Below are positions 15,418-24,504 of a stretch of DNA of 64,000 nt, piece by piece (positions within the stretch are counted from its first letter, which is position 1; every line of letters starts with the position of its first letter). A program made the translations under genes and the position numbers. Source of the stretch: Terriglobales bacterium (lineage in GTDB: Bacteria; Acidobacteriota; Terriglobia; Terriglobales; Acidobacteriaceae); contig DATMPC010000011.1 in the NCBI GenBank assembly GCA_035567895.1, forward strand, positions 124,001 to 188,000, written 5' to 3'. The notes under the pieces are model-generated. The model was not told where the DNA came from, did not search any database, and worked only from the letters and a program-made list of their open reading frames with translations.

Positions 15418-17130
15418 ATGACAAATTCACCTACACAACTGCGGCCGCATCTGTGCGCTCTGGTCCGTCTGTGCGTTGTAACTGCATTCCTCGGCGGAAG
15501 CTTGCTCACCGCGTTCGCCGAAGACGATCATCGGCGTGACGACCGTCAACACAAGCACTTTATGCCCCACAATCTCGTAATCAGCCGCAGCGTGTATGAC
15601 AATAACCCGGCCAACATTGCGGTAGGTGCGGTCCTGCCTCCAGGCTGCGTGTCGAAATGCAAGGCTGCAATCAGTGACGGCACCTACCCGTTCGTGTGGA
15701 ACAACGATCAGGCAGACAGCAGTTTCGGCATTACCTCGAAGATTTTTCTCGATCAGGTCAATCCGCGAAATGGAACGCTCATCAATTCGCTCGAGGTGCC
15801 AAGCGACCCGCAGAAGGATCATCTGGTCACGAGCTTTCCTTCGAAATCAGAACTGGCGCTGAATCTTTCCACGAACCGCGAAAAGATCACCTTCATGGGG
15901 TATGTTGCGTCCGTGGACGCGATTGACATCTCCAACTCCAATACTCCGGGCATCGTCGATCCAACAAATCCAGTGCCGTTGAGTAACTTTCGTGGAGTCG
16001 CCGAGGTGGATGCATGGGGCAGGTTTCACTTCACTGAAACCACCGCCTACAGCGGAAACAATGGACGTGCCGCGCTGCTGAACAATCGTCGCGGGGCAAA
16101 TGTACTTTACCTCGCGGGCAACGCCGGCAACGGAGGGAATCCTCAGCCGGACGGGATTATCATCGGCGGCGGCGCGCAATTCCTGGTCCCGTCGATTGCA
16201 GAGGAAGCAGCGCAGTCTCCCGGCCCTCCCTCGCCGCTGGGCAGCTTCAGCATCACGCAACTTGGGCTGCCACATGACAAGATCGGAAAAGACACGAACT
16301 TTCGCGGCCTTAGAGTCTTCGACAACGTGGTGTATTTCACCAAGGGCAGCGGCGGCAATGGCGTGAATACAGTCTATTTCGTCGATACCACTGGCCAGGC
16401 TTGCCCCGCGACGAGCACTACTCCCGGTGTGGGACTACCCGTGCGCGGAGCGAGTCTTCCAACCACGCCGCTGATGTTTGACCAAACCTCCGCGACCATT
16501 CAGGCGCAGGGAGTGGTTCCCTTCAATATGTGCATCCTGAAGGGCTTCCCGGCCACGCTCGATTCCACCAACACGTTCTTTCCATTCGGCATCTGGTTTG
16601 CCGACGCACACACGCTTTACGTCGCGCAGGAAGGAAACGGCGACAATACATTCGACACGACTGCCGGAAAATATTCCGTAGCAGCGGCGCAGACAATCGC
16701 GGGATTGCAAAAATGGATCTTTGATTCCACTGCCGGAGAGTGGAAGCTGGCTTATACCTTGAGCGCTGGACTCGATCTTGGAACGCCATACACGATCACG
16801 GGCTACCCGACAGGAAACAACACGGCGCTCAAGAAGCCACTGCCGTGGGCTCCGGCTACCGATGGTCTCCGCAACATCACCGGACGGGTAAACGATGATG
16901 GAACGGCGACGATCTACGCCGTAACATCGACCGTGAGCGGAAACGGCGATCAGGGAGCTGATCCAAACAAAGTTGTTGTTATTACCGACAAAGTGGGTGC
17001 CACCGATGCAGGCTCCGAGAGCTTCTCGACACTGCGGTCAGCGGGCTTTGGTGAAGTTCTGCGCGGCGTCTCCTTTACTCCGAAGCAGGGCGACGATGAC
17101 GATGACAGGGGGCACGATCGCCAGGACTAG
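15418..17130 (+). CDS. Secreted protein of unknown function, probable beta-propeller-like fold
   Basis: A 570-residue exported protein. The signal peptide (CALVRLCVVTAFLGGSLLTAFA) is followed by an acidic/His stretch (EDDHRRDDRQHKH). The body is rich in short beta-strand and Gly/Asn/Asp loops (NVLYLAGNAGNGG, TLYVAQEGNGDNTF, GTATIYAVTSTV). The C-terminus is very acidic (QGDDDDDRGHDRQD). The ATG at 15418 is preceded by CTGGAG and begins directly before the signal peptide; an upstream start at 15349 would add 23 residues that do not fit one. The fold resembles secreted propeller proteins, but no named family was recognised. A clear terminator follows at 17154, so it is probably a single-gene unit. 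Confidence 0.65.
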   Translation: MTNSPTQLRPHLCALVRLCVVTAFLGGSLLTAFAEDDHRRDDRQHKHFMPHNLVISRSVYDNNPANIAVGAVLPPGCVSKCKAAISDGTYPFVWNNDQADSSFGITSKIFLDQVNPRNGTLINSLEVPSDPQKDHLVTSFPSKSELALNLSTNREKITFMGYVASVDAIDISNSNTPGIVDPTNPVPLSNFRGVAEVDAWGRFHFTETTAYSGNNGRAALLNNRRGANVLYLAGNAGNGGNPQPDGIIIGGGAQFLVPSIAEEAAQSPGPPSPLGSFSITQLGLPHDKIGKDTNFRGLRVFDNVVYFTKGSGGNGVNTVYFVDTTGQACPATSTTPGVGLPVRGASLPTTPLMFDQTSATIQAQGVVPFNMCILKGFPATLDSTNTFFPFGIWFADAHTLYVAQEGNGDNTFDTTAGKYSVAAAQTIAGLQKWIFDSTAGEWKLAYTLSAGLDLGTPYTITGYPTGNNTALKKPLPWAPATDGLRNITGRVNDDGTATIYAVTSTVSGNGDQGADPNKVVVITDKVGATDAGSESFSTLRSAGFGEVLRGVSFTPKQGDDDDDRGHDRQD

Positions 17131-17153
17131 TATCGATCCGGCGACGAAGGGTG

Positions 17154-17184
17154 GTCCCTCGATTCCGTCGAGGGACTTTTCTTT
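17154..17184 (+). terminator. Rho-independent terminator
   Basis: A perfect nine-base stem, GTCCCTCGA (17154-17162) with TCGAGGGAC (17168-17176), encloses a five-base loop and is followed by TTTTCTTT. It ends the transcript of the secreted protein gene 24 bases upstream. Confidence 0.88.
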
Positions 17185-17254
17185 GGCACTGAAAGAATAA
17201 GGCCGATCCCATATGGAACCGGCCCCTTACGCGAGCGTGAGCAGGAATATCGGT

Positions 17255-17791
17255 TTAAATCTTGCGCCGTGGACGCGTAGCCAAATCGCGCATCTGCATC
17301 ATCAGACTCGAACGCTGCATGGGATCGAGCGTGAAGATGAATGGCGCAACCTCAGCGACGAATGGATCGGTAGCGAGAGATGCGATTTCGTCCTCGCGCG
17401 CGCGTCCATCTCCGCGCAGCAAATCAGGAATCGTGACCTCCAGCGCCCTGGCCAGGCGTGCGAGCGATGATAACGTTGGCGTCGCCTTCTCATTCTCGAT
17501 CTTCGATACGTATGTGCGCGGCACCTGCATCCGTCCTGCAAGCTGACGCTGGCTTAGCCCGGAGCGCCGGCGCAGCGAACGAATCGCGAGTGCAATCTGA
17601 ATGTGGGGAAGCGAGCTGTTGCTGTCTACCGCCGGAATGACTTCAGGCGCGACCACAACGGGCTCAGGCTCGTTGTCGAGTGACGTTCGGCACTTACGGC
17701 AATTATTGTTATTGGTCCGAAATTGGACGAGGTGACAATGGTCGCATCTCACCACCTCTCGGGAATCAACGGGTGCGAGCGTCGTTGCCAT
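17255..17791 (-). CDS. XRE-family transcriptional regulator with N-terminal zinc ribbon
   Basis: A 178-residue DNA-binding protein. Residues 16-34 form a small zinc ribbon (CDHC, then CRKC), joined by a Pro/Glu/Val linker to an XRE helix-turn-helix (about 68-125: RRRSGLSQRQLAGRMQVPRT, then YVSKIENEKATPTLSSLARL). The C-terminal 45 residues (FVAEVAPFIFTLDPMQRSSL) are helical. The start is set at the ATG at 17791 because it begins the conserved MATTLAPVDSREVVRCDHC; a GTG at 17866 would add 25 residues of no clear character. It is divergent from the HD-domain gene at 17970. Its targets are unknown. Confidence 0.82.
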   Translation of the reverse strand: MATTLAPVDSREVVRCDHCHLVQFRTNNNNCRKCRTSLDNEPEPVVVAPEVIPAVDSNSSLPHIQIALAIRSLRRRSGLSQRQLAGRMQVPRTYVSKIENEKATPTLSSLARLARALEVTIPDLLRGDGRAREDEIASLATDPFVAEVAPFIFTLDPMQRSSLMMQMRDLATRPRRKI

Positions 17792-17969
17792 GTAGTTTGG
17801 GAGTTGCCAGAGCGGGGCACTCTCAAACAGAAGCCGAACCGGGACGAGTCTCCGTAATTCAGCCACGGTTACTCTGCGGTACTCTGGAGGGAGAAGTCAA
17901 GCAAAAACCGTAAGAAAACAGGGAATAACTAGCAAGAAACCCCGGAGAAACAAGGGAGAAAACAGGCAA

Positions 17970-18590
17970 ATGATCGGACAATCTCGTGAGTCGGCGTGGG
18001 GTTTACTAACTGAATACACCCAGTCGGAGAGTTTGCGGAAGCATGCTAGGGCAGTAGAGGCCTGCGTGCGAGCCTATGCACAAAAACTGGCGCGACAGGA
18101 GGCATTGAGCCCTGCGGCAGCCGCCGAACTGGAGCAGAAGTACAGTGTTACCGGACTCCTCCACGACTTCGACTACGAACGCTTTCCCACTCCGGAACAG
18201 CATCCGTACGTAGGCAACAAGATCCTTGAAGAACGCGGATATCCCGAAGACATCCGCCGCGCCATCCTGTCACACGCCGACTACACCGGTGTTCAGCGGC
18301 AGACGCACATGGAGAAGGTCCTCTTTGCCTGCGACGAGCTTGCCGGATTCATCACTGCCACTGCTCTGGTGAAGCCGTCAAAGTCGCTGGCGGAGGTAGA
18401 TGCAAAATCAATTCGCAAGAAAATGAAGGACAAGGCATTCGCGCGCAGCGTTTCGCGGGACGACATCGTGAACGGCGCGGCAGATCTCGGCGTCGATCTC
18501 GACGAACACATTGCCTTCTGCATCGTGGCTATGCAGAAGATCGCGGGCGAGTTAGGACTTGCGGGGAGCGCGGCAGGGAACGCCAGCTAA
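17970..18590 (+). CDS. HD-domain protein (putative metal-dependent phosphohydrolase)
   Basis: A 206-residue cytoplasmic protein with an HD fold. Metal-ligand candidates are His in LRKHARAVE (about residue 25), the HD pair in TGLLHDFDYERFP (about 65), the His in EQHPYVGNKIL and the His in ILSHADYTG. The mid-section MEKVLFACDELAGFITATAL is typical of HDIG-type hydrolases found beside aminotransferase or nucleotide-handling genes. The substrate is unknown. It is transcribed divergently from the XRE regulator, which may control it. Confidence 0.8.
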   Translation: MIGQSRESAWGLLTEYTQSESLRKHARAVEACVRAYAQKLARQEALSPAAAAELEQKYSVTGLLHDFDYERFPTPEQHPYVGNKILEERGYPEDIRRAILSHADYTGVQRQTHMEKVLFACDELAGFITATALVKPSKSLAEVDAKSIRKKMKDKAFARSVSRDDIVNGAADLGVDLDEHIAFCIVAMQKIAGELGLAGSAAGNAS

Positions 18591-18622
18591 ATTACAGAAC
18601 CGAGTTTCCTGTTCCGCTCGAT

Positions 18623-20662
18623 TCAGCGTACCGACGACACGTTTTGGCGGCCTGATGTTCCAGCTTCCGCTGACTCAGTCCTTGTTTTTTCGATCACTAT
18701 GCCATCAAAGGCGGTTGAGGCAAGCAGGTGGCCTGCATTCTGCGTGATGGAGCGAAGAAGCCAGCCAGAGTCGCGATGCTGCCAGCTCTGGCCATCATCG
18801 TCGCTGGAGAAAACCTCTGTCGAGTTCATTGCGGTGACTAGCACTCGCTTAGTGTCCGCGTCGTAATAGACCGACGCGAGATTCACAACCGGCAACTTGA
18901 GGAGGCGTTCCCAGTTTGCTCCAGCATCCATGCTGCGGTACAGGCCTTCGCGGCACGCAAGCCAAAGGCTGTTATCGCTAGAAAAAGCGATGTCCCGAAT
19001 CGACGCAATCACCTTCGGCAGCTTGGCTTCGCTCCAGGTCTCGCCGCGATCTGTGGATATGAGAAGGAAGTTAAGCCCTGAAGCTACGACGAGCTTCGGG
19101 GATACACGCACAAGGCTGATGTTCGGATGCCCAAGCACTGGACCGCCCTGCCACGTGCGTCCCAGATTCGAACTGGTGAAAAATCCTTGACTGCTGGCAG
19201 CAAGCCACTTCTTCCCATCTACCTCGATGTCGGTCACTCGAGCCTTTAGCACGCCGGGCTTGATCACCCTGCGGGTAAGTGCCTTCCGCGTTTTTGTCGC
19301 CTTGCCAACCGTCACAATCGTCTCGTTGGCGATGTGGTCACTGGGACGCCATTGCCCTGCTCCGGCAGCTCGCATGCCCTTGGCTGGTGTGTCTCCACCC
19401 AGGACAAAGACTCCGTTGCTGGTACCGGCTAGCAGAGTGGTTCCTATCTTGCGCAAGGAAAAAACATCGCGGCCTTCCAGGCCCGCATTCATCTGCTTCC
19501 AGTGGGCGCCTTGATTGTGACTGACGAAGACGCCGCCGTAGTGCTTGTCGTTGATAAGACCAGCGTACAGCGTGTTCTGGTCGTCGGGATCAACCGCAAG
19601 CGCCGCCACCTGCCTATGGGCAAAGCCTGTGTTTGCGGACTCGAACGACGCGCCAGCGTTGTTGCTCACCAGTACTCCGCTGCGATCGGTCGCCAGCAAA
19701 ACATGCTCTGGTCTGCCAATATCCACCAGCACGTCATTGACGATCACGTCGGGAGTCGTTATCCGTCGCCACGTCTTCCCCGAATCGCTCGTCTTCCACA
19801 ACCCTTCCGTGGTTCCCGCATACACGACATTGCTGTTGCTGGGATCCTGCTTCAGTACGCGAGTGCGGCGCGCCGAAAACGGTATGCCTTGAATCTTGTG
19901 GAAGAGTTCTCCGGCGCTCTCGCTCTTATAAATGCCGGAGCAGGCGCTGGCATAGACCACGTCTGGCCGCTTGGGATCGATGATGATGGAGAAAACGTCG
20001 GAGTCGTCGACAATGCCGCTCTTGATGTTGTGCCAACTCTTACCGCCATCGCTGGTCTTCCATGGCAGGTGCCATGTACCTGCGTAGACTACGTCGGAGT
20101 TAGTGGGATCGATTGCGATGGATTCAATGTTTTTGATCTCGCCGCTGGTTTCTGGCGAGATATGCTGCCAGGTCTGGCCTCCGTTACGTGTGCGGTAGAC
20201 ACCATCAAGTGTGCCTGCGACCAGAACGTTCGGATCAGAGGCTGCGATCGCCATCGAGCGCACCGACTTGCCTTCGAGGGAGGAAAGCGGTTGCCAAGAA
20301 TGTCCATTGTCGGTGGTCTTAAAGACTGAACCGCCTTCACTCTCGAGCGTCCACGCCGCTACGTAGATCACACCAGGTTGCTGCGGATCGAAGATGATGT
20401 GATCGACAACGTAGTCATTGCCCTTACCAATTCGCACGAAACGCTGCCAGATCTTGCCGCCGTCTTCCGACTGATAGATTTGTCCGGCACTCGTCCCGAG
20501 CAGGACTCGCGAAGCATTCGCGGGATCGGCGGAAAGAGTACGCACATCACCGCCGTCGGGACCAACCGAGATCCACGACTGGCTCGCAGTTGAGGTGGTC
20601 TGGGCAGGCGCGAGAGTTACGCCAATTATGAGAATCGCTGTCAGCAAAGCACGAAATCGCAT
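18623..20662 (-). CDS. Secreted BNR/sortilin-like beta-propeller protein
   Basis: A 679-residue exported protein with a signal peptide (MRFRALLTAILIIGVTLAPAQ). It is made largely of repeated S-x-D-x-G-x-x-W Asp-box motifs: SEDGGKIWQ, TTDNGHSWQ, TRNGGQTWQ, TSDGGKSWH, TSDSGKTWR, STDRGETWS and SSDDDGQSW. These define BNR repeats in one or two propellers of the VPS10/YCF48 type. The start is placed at the ATG at 20662, which opens the signal peptide; an upstream frame to 20716 does not add recognisable sequence. Such proteins bind glycans or act as surface scaffolds, and no catalytic site is evident. It is convergent with the HD-domain gene. Confidence 0.85.
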   Translation of the reverse strand: MRFRALLTAILIIGVTLAPAQTTSTASQSWISVGPDGGDVRTLSADPANASRVLLGTSAGQIYQSEDGGKIWQRFVRIGKGNDYVVDHIIFDPQQPGVIYVAAWTLESEGGSVFKTTDNGHSWQPLSSLEGKSVRSMAIAASDPNVLVAGTLDGVYRTRNGGQTWQHISPETSGEIKNIESIAIDPTNSDVVYAGTWHLPWKTSDGGKSWHNIKSGIVDDSDVFSIIIDPKRPDVVYASACSGIYKSESAGELFHKIQGIPFSARRTRVLKQDPSNSNVVYAGTTEGLWKTSDSGKTWRRITTPDVIVNDVLVDIGRPEHVLLATDRSGVLVSNNAGASFESANTGFAHRQVAALAVDPDDQNTLYAGLINDKHYGGVFVSHNQGAHWKQMNAGLEGRDVFSLRKIGTTLLAGTSNGVFVLGGDTPAKGMRAAGAGQWRPSDHIANETIVTVGKATKTRKALTRRVIKPGVLKARVTDIEVDGKKWLAASSQGFFTSSNLGRTWQGGPVLGHPNISLVRVSPKLVVASGLNFLLISTDRGETWSEAKLPKVIASIRDIAFSSDNSLWLACREGLYRSMDAGANWERLLKLPVVNLASVYYDADTKRVLVTAMNSTEVFSSDDDGQSWQHRDSGWLLRSITQNAGHLLASTAFDGIVIEKTRTESAEAGTSGRQNVSSVR

Positions 20663-20886
20663 TCGATGAATCACCTGAAGAGAGCTGCTAGGCTGCTGGA
20701 GCTTCCAAACATCCACGTTTCTGGCTCCAGCTGCGAGGAAAGCGCCTTCTGATTTTATCCGGGAGCTTGGCCTGGTTATTCATGGGAATCTCGATTTGCA
20801 CGTCAGGGAGCCCTAAGCGACTCCCTATCATGTGTTTAGATGCAAACCAGCAGCTCGTAACTGTCAGCCTTAGTAGCTTAGAAGCT

Positions 20887-20925
20887 GAAAACAAAACTGG
20901 CCGAAGGAAATTTCCCTTCGGCCAG
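20887..20925 (-). terminator. Rho-independent terminator of the OmpA-like gene
   Basis: On the minus strand an eleven-base stem (CTGGCCGAAGG with CCTTCGGCCAG) and a seven-base loop are followed by TTTTGTTTT. It lies 20 bases beyond the stop of the gene at 20945, and its orientation fits that gene. Confidence 0.88.
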
Positions 20926-20944
20926 TGGGTTGATGTGGGCGCTG

Positions 20945-22528
20945 CTAGCTAGGCTTTTTTGGCGCCGCAGCCCTTCTGCGGGCCGGGGCCTTCGGAGCCG
21001 GATGATCCGGGATCGGTTTGATCTTCGTCTCATCCACAACTGGCTCAGTACCCTGGTAAGTAGCCCCAGGGGGAACAATCCAGAACTCGGCGATCTTACC
21101 GCCGGTTCCGCCCGAGCGAGTCTCAATACGGCTTGGATCGATGCCCTTATCGTTGGTGAGATAGAACTTAGCATCCACGGCACGTTCTGCCGAGAGGTTC
21201 GGCCGCTTCTCACTTGGATCTGTCGACCCAACGATCACCAGTCGAGAGTCGGGCTCACGCTGCAGGCGCAGAGCGACATCGTCCAACACAGCTTTCGCGG
21301 TGTTGTCCACGCGCCACGGCTTCTTCAGGTTCGGGAACTCGATCTGGTTGATCTTGCTGGCTTGCGGTGGTGGTGGCGGCGGAGGTGGTGGCGCCTCAAC
21401 CGTCACAGTGGTCTGTCCGTTTCCGCTCAGATTGCGATCGTCGGTCGCTGTGCAGGTTACGGTAATCGGACCCGGCTGTGCACCTTGCGTGCTCAGAGTT
21501 GCCTGTGCGCCGTTGGGAGACATCGTTCCAGCTGTCGTGTCGAACTTGTAAGTCAGCGGACGATTGTCTTCGCTCTTTCCATCGGCAGTGATAGTGGCAG
21601 TATCGCCCTGGCGCACCGTGGTTGGATTGGCCGAGCAGGTAACTGTAGGTGCGCGCTGCTGCTTCACATTAAATGTCGCAGAGCACGTCGCCGCGCCCTT
21701 CTTGCCGTCGCTCACATTCGAACTGACGGTATACGAGCCCGGAGCCATGCCAGCGGTATCGACGTTCACCGTCTGTCCGGTCCCGTTCACCTTCCCGCCC
21801 GTAGCGGTATACGCATAGGTTAGCGTGCGCTTCGGATTGAAATTCGAAGGCTGCGTCGTGACCTGTACAGGCTCACCCGCAAACACGTCCGTAGGCTGAG
21901 CCGAGCAGGAAGCCGACGGCGGAACCGGAGGTGGCCCAACGCTGCCGAACTTGAAAACCAAACCACCGCTGATTTTGGCTCCGCCCATATTGTCGCGAAC
22001 GCTGACCGGGGAGCCGCCTATAAATCCGAAATTGTGATGTGCGTACTCGTACTCGGCTTCAATCAGACGAATGTCAACTCGCTTTAGGAAATGCAAGTCG
22101 AAACCGCCACCACCCACAAAGCCGAAGCCAGTCGAGGAGTTAATGCCAGCCGGAGCTTCGCGATTCATCCCGAATGTGGCGAGTCCAAATGGCGTGAGTC
22201 CTTCCAGCGGGATTCGGAAGGTTGGGCCAGCAGTCAGGGTGTTGAAGGTGTTGATGTCTCCGAGATGGGTGCCAGTTTCGATGACGCCACCGAAGTACTT
22301 ATTGAGCCAATAAGAAGAGGCTACCGTGAAACCTTTGGTAATCCCCTTATTACCGTTAATGGCGCCGTTGGGACTCAGATACGAGTACCCGGCGAAGACA
22401 TCCACCTTTGATGGTTGGGTTTCATCCGCCGAGGATGACTGTGGTGCAGCTTGTGCCATTACGGAAATAGCCGCAGCTACAACCGTCAGCAACACACGAC
22501 CTAAAAAACTTACAAAGCGAGGTGACAT
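20945..22528 (-). CDS. OmpA-family outer-membrane protein with Ig/PKD-like repeats
   Basis: A 527-residue envelope protein. After a signal peptide (FVSFLGRVLLTVVAAAISVM, ending AQA) comes an eight-strand OmpA-like barrel (about 45-210, starting VDVFAGYSYLSPNG). Then come two to three Ig-like modules each with a Cys pair (CSAQPTDVFAGEPVQVT, CSANPTTVRQGDTATIT) and a run of nine prolines. An OmpA C-terminal peptidoglycan-binding-type domain follows (NLSAERAVDAKFYL, GIDPSRIETRSGG). The tail is basic and Ala/Pro-rich (KAPARRRAAAPKKPS). CGGAGGAAA seven bases upstream fixes the start at 22528. It probably tethers the outer membrane to the cell wall. Confidence 0.88.
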   Translation of the reverse strand: MSPRFVSFLGRVLLTVVAAAISVMAQAAPQSSSADETQPSKVDVFAGYSYLSPNGAINGNKGITKGFTVASSYWLNKYFGGVIETGTHLGDINTFNTLTAGPTFRIPLEGLTPFGLATFGMNREAPAGINSSTGFGFVGGGGFDLHFLKRVDIRLIEAEYEYAHHNFGFIGGSPVSVRDNMGGAKISGGLVFKFGSVGPPPVPPSASCSAQPTDVFAGEPVQVTTQPSNFNPKRTLTYAYTATGGKVNGTGQTVNVDTAGMAPGSYTVSSNVSDGKKGAATCSATFNVKQQRAPTVTCSANPTTVRQGDTATITADGKSEDNRPLTYKFDTTAGTMSPNGAQATLSTQGAQPGPITVTCTATDDRNLSGNGQTTVTVEAPPPPPPPPPQASKINQIEFPNLKKPWRVDNTAKAVLDDVALRLQREPDSRLVIVGSTDPSEKRPNLSAERAVDAKFYLTNDKGIDPSRIETRSGGTGGKIAEFWIVPPGATYQGTEPVVDETKIKPIPDHPAPKAPARRRAAAPKKPS

Positions 22529-22767
22529 GCGCGTTTCCTCCGAGAAACCACACAACACAAGAACTACAAAACTACGGTGTACAGATAGACGGGTCTAAGG
22601 CCGGAACAGCAGACGAGGATTGTATCGCATCAGTTATGGTGCTGAAAAGTTAGGCTACCGTCATAGAACGCCTCTGAACGCCAGCTTCCCATTCCGAGTT
22701 CCCGAAAAAGTCCTGCTAACCGCCAGTTCGGCCACCAGTCTATCTGACTGATCAGGAGTAGTGTCCG

Positions 22768-23667
22768 ATGCGACACACGCTTCAACTGTTTCTTCTGGCA
22801 GGTTTCTTTGCGGCCACTAGCCTTGCCCACGCCTATCACGGCCATAATCACGGAATCAGCGTGAGTACCGATGACCGCGACGTCACCTCATGTGACCAAC
22901 TACAATTTCGTTCAGGCAATCGGGAAATCGCACGCTCCGAAGACCGGCTTACGCTGCCGCAGACCTCCTCTCCTGTTCGTATTAATGCCGCAGACAACGG
23001 CGGAATGTATGTGTACGGCTGGGATCGTCAGGATTTCGGAGTGTTGAATTGCAAAGCAGCGCTATCCGACGAGCGCACAACAGCGGAACGCAAACTACAA
23101 CAGATAAAAATGTCATTTGATGACGGGCGCCTCACGGTAAGTGGTCCCGACGAGAGTGACTGGACGTCGTATCTCATCATTCATGCTCCTCGCAGCAGTT
23201 CGCTCTCGCTGGCGGGAATGAATGGCCCCATCTCAATTTCAGATCTTGCAGGTAAGGTTGACGTCCATTGCACCAATGGACCGTTTGCCATTAAGAATTC
23301 GGCGGGAGAGGTCAATGCCGAAATCGTGAACGGACCGATCGACTATGCCGGCAACAGCGGGGATATTCACTTGCATGCCCAAAACGGCCCTATCGCAATA
23401 AAGCTTATAGGTACTTCCTGGAGCGGCAAAGGCCTGGACGCCGAGTCAATGAATGGTCCTATGGCGCTTAAGCTGCCAAACAACTACCGTTCGGGAGTGC
23501 TCGTACAGGCGCGCGGGTACTCTCCGTTCTCGTGCTCCGGCTGCGAAGGGGCGCACAAAGATTTCGACGACCACAACAAGAGCGTTCAGTTCGGAAGCGG
23601 CACGCCAGTGGTTCGCTTGTCGACTGTGAATGGACCTGTATCGATCAACGAGCGCGACTTTGACTGA
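22768..23667 (+). CDS. DUF4097-type secreted beta-repeat protein
   Basis: A 299-residue exported protein. The signal peptide (HTLQLFLLAGFFAATSLAHA) is followed by a His-rich start (YHGHNHG). The C-terminal half carries six N-G-P turns. The first four are spaced exactly 18 residues apart (MNGPISISDLAGKVDVHCT, NGPFAIKNSAGEVNAEIV, NGPIDYAGNSGDIHLHAQ, then NGPIAI), which fits a beta-helix or beta-solenoid as in DUF4097 putative adhesins. A CSGC pair occurs near residue 253. AGGAG lies about 11 bases before the ATG. It is transcribed away from the OmpA-like gene. Function is unknown; adhesin-like is the family label only. Confidence 0.8.
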   Translation: MRHTLQLFLLAGFFAATSLAHAYHGHNHGISVSTDDRDVTSCDQLQFRSGNREIARSEDRLTLPQTSSPVRINAADNGGMYVYGWDRQDFGVLNCKAALSDERTTAERKLQQIKMSFDDGRLTVSGPDESDWTSYLIIHAPRSSSLSLAGMNGPISISDLAGKVDVHCTNGPFAIKNSAGEVNAEIVNGPIDYAGNSGDIHLHAQNGPIAIKLIGTSWSGKGLDAESMNGPMALKLPNNYRSGVLVQARGYSPFSCSGCEGAHKDFDDHNKSVQFGSGTPVVRLSTVNGPVSINERDFD

Positions 23668-23679
23668 TCGCGGTTAAGC

Positions 23680-23705
23680 TAGACGCACAGCATGCTGCGC
23701 CTCTA
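23680..23705. repeat. Dispersed palindromic element, copy 3 (degenerate)
   Basis: TAGACGCACAGCA followed by TGCTGCGCCTCTA is a degenerate inverted repeat with two mismatches in 13 base pairs. Its core CAGCATGCTG is identical to that of the palindrome at 3715. It lies 13 bases after the DUF4097-type gene. Confidence 0.6.
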
Positions 23706-23729
23706 TTTGTAAGGCCGTAAAATCGAGCC

Positions 23730-24290
23730 ATGCCGGCCGAGGAAGTCGAAGTCAAACTGCGCGCGGATGATCTAGAAACCCTTAAAGGCAAGCTCGCTGC
23801 ATCCCAATTCAGGCTCGTAACTCCGCGCACCCACGAGATGAATACGCTGTACGACTTTCCCGATCGACGCTTGCGCGCACGCGGGGAGGTTCTGCGGATT
23901 CGCAAGTATGGGTCCAAATGGACCGTCACTCACAAAACTAAGGGCAATTCAGGGAAACATAAGTCGCGCTCTGAGACTGAAACTCAGGTCGACGACGGCG
24001 AGGCTCTTGCGCACATCTTCATCGCCATTGGACTCGCTCCGTCATTTCGTTACGAGAAGTACCGCGCCGAATGGAGCGACGGCGAAGGACACGTGGTGCT
24101 CGACGAGACCCCCATCGGCAACATTGCCGAACTCGAAGGATCGCCAAAGTGGATCGACCGCACGGCGGCCCGTCTTGGAATCAAGGAGTCGGAATACATT
24201 ACTCAGAGCTACGCCCAGATGTTCACCACCTGGCGCGAGCGCACGCGCAGTAAAGCACGCGATATGACTTGGGAAGAAGTGGCAAAGTAG
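23730..24290 (+). CDS. CYTH-domain phosphatase / class IV adenylate cyclase-like protein
   Basis: A 186-residue protein that opens with the CYTH hallmark E-x-E-x-K (PAEEVEVKLRA). It continues with the alternating basic and acidic strands of a triphosphate tunnel: LRARGEVLRIRKYGSKWTVT, HKTKGN, ETETQV, YEKYRAEW and GHVVLDETPIGNIAELEG. Enzymes of this family hydrolyse triphosphates such as thiamine triphosphate or inorganic tripolyphosphate, or make cAMP. The sequence does not say which. It lies alone between the DUF4097-type gene and a convergent regulator gene. Confidence 0.87.
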   Translation: MPAEEVEVKLRADDLETLKGKLAASQFRLVTPRTHEMNTLYDFPDRRLRARGEVLRIRKYGSKWTVTHKTKGNSGKHKSRSETETQVDDGEALAHIFIAIGLAPSFRYEKYRAEWSDGEGHVVLDETPIGNIAELEGSPKWIDRTAARLGIKESEYITQSYAQMFTTWRERTRSKARDMTWEEVAK

Positions 24291-24458
24291 CTGGCGAGTG
24301 GAAGCCGCCATCGATGATTTTTCTTCAAGACCCGAAACTTCTTGTCGAAAATATCGTCTATATGTTTAGAGCGTTGTTTGGAGAGATGTTGTCTCCATCG
24401 CCACAAGGCTCCTCCTTGTGACACAGCAATGTCTCCTGGAACTTAAGGGGAAACGACA

Positions 24459-24490
24459 CACAAACGGCTGCCGCCCGGCGGCCGTTTGTG
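24459..24490. terminator. Strong hairpin between convergent genes
   Basis: Arms CACAAACGGC (24459-24468) and GCCGTTTGTG (24481-24490) pair perfectly, with a further GCCG/CGGC stem inside. It separates the CYTH gene from the convergent MocR-type gene and probably ends transcripts from one or both sides, although no long T-tract follows on either strand. Confidence 0.6.
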
Positions 24491-24504
24491 CTTGGTTGAA
24501 AAAT

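Noticed and set aside
19502-20329. A 275-codon plus-strand frame opposite the BNR propeller gene
   Set aside because: It is antisense to clear Asp-box repeats on the minus strand and has no features of its own.
20930-21823. A long plus-strand frame of 297 codons opposite the OmpA-like gene
   Set aside because: It lies entirely antisense to a well-supported gene, its protein has no domain pattern, and its length is explained by the codon bias of the real gene.
24291-24458. Small genes between the CYTH gene and the hairpin
   Set aside because: Short frames exist on both strands but none has a ribosome site, domain or hydrophobic segment of note.
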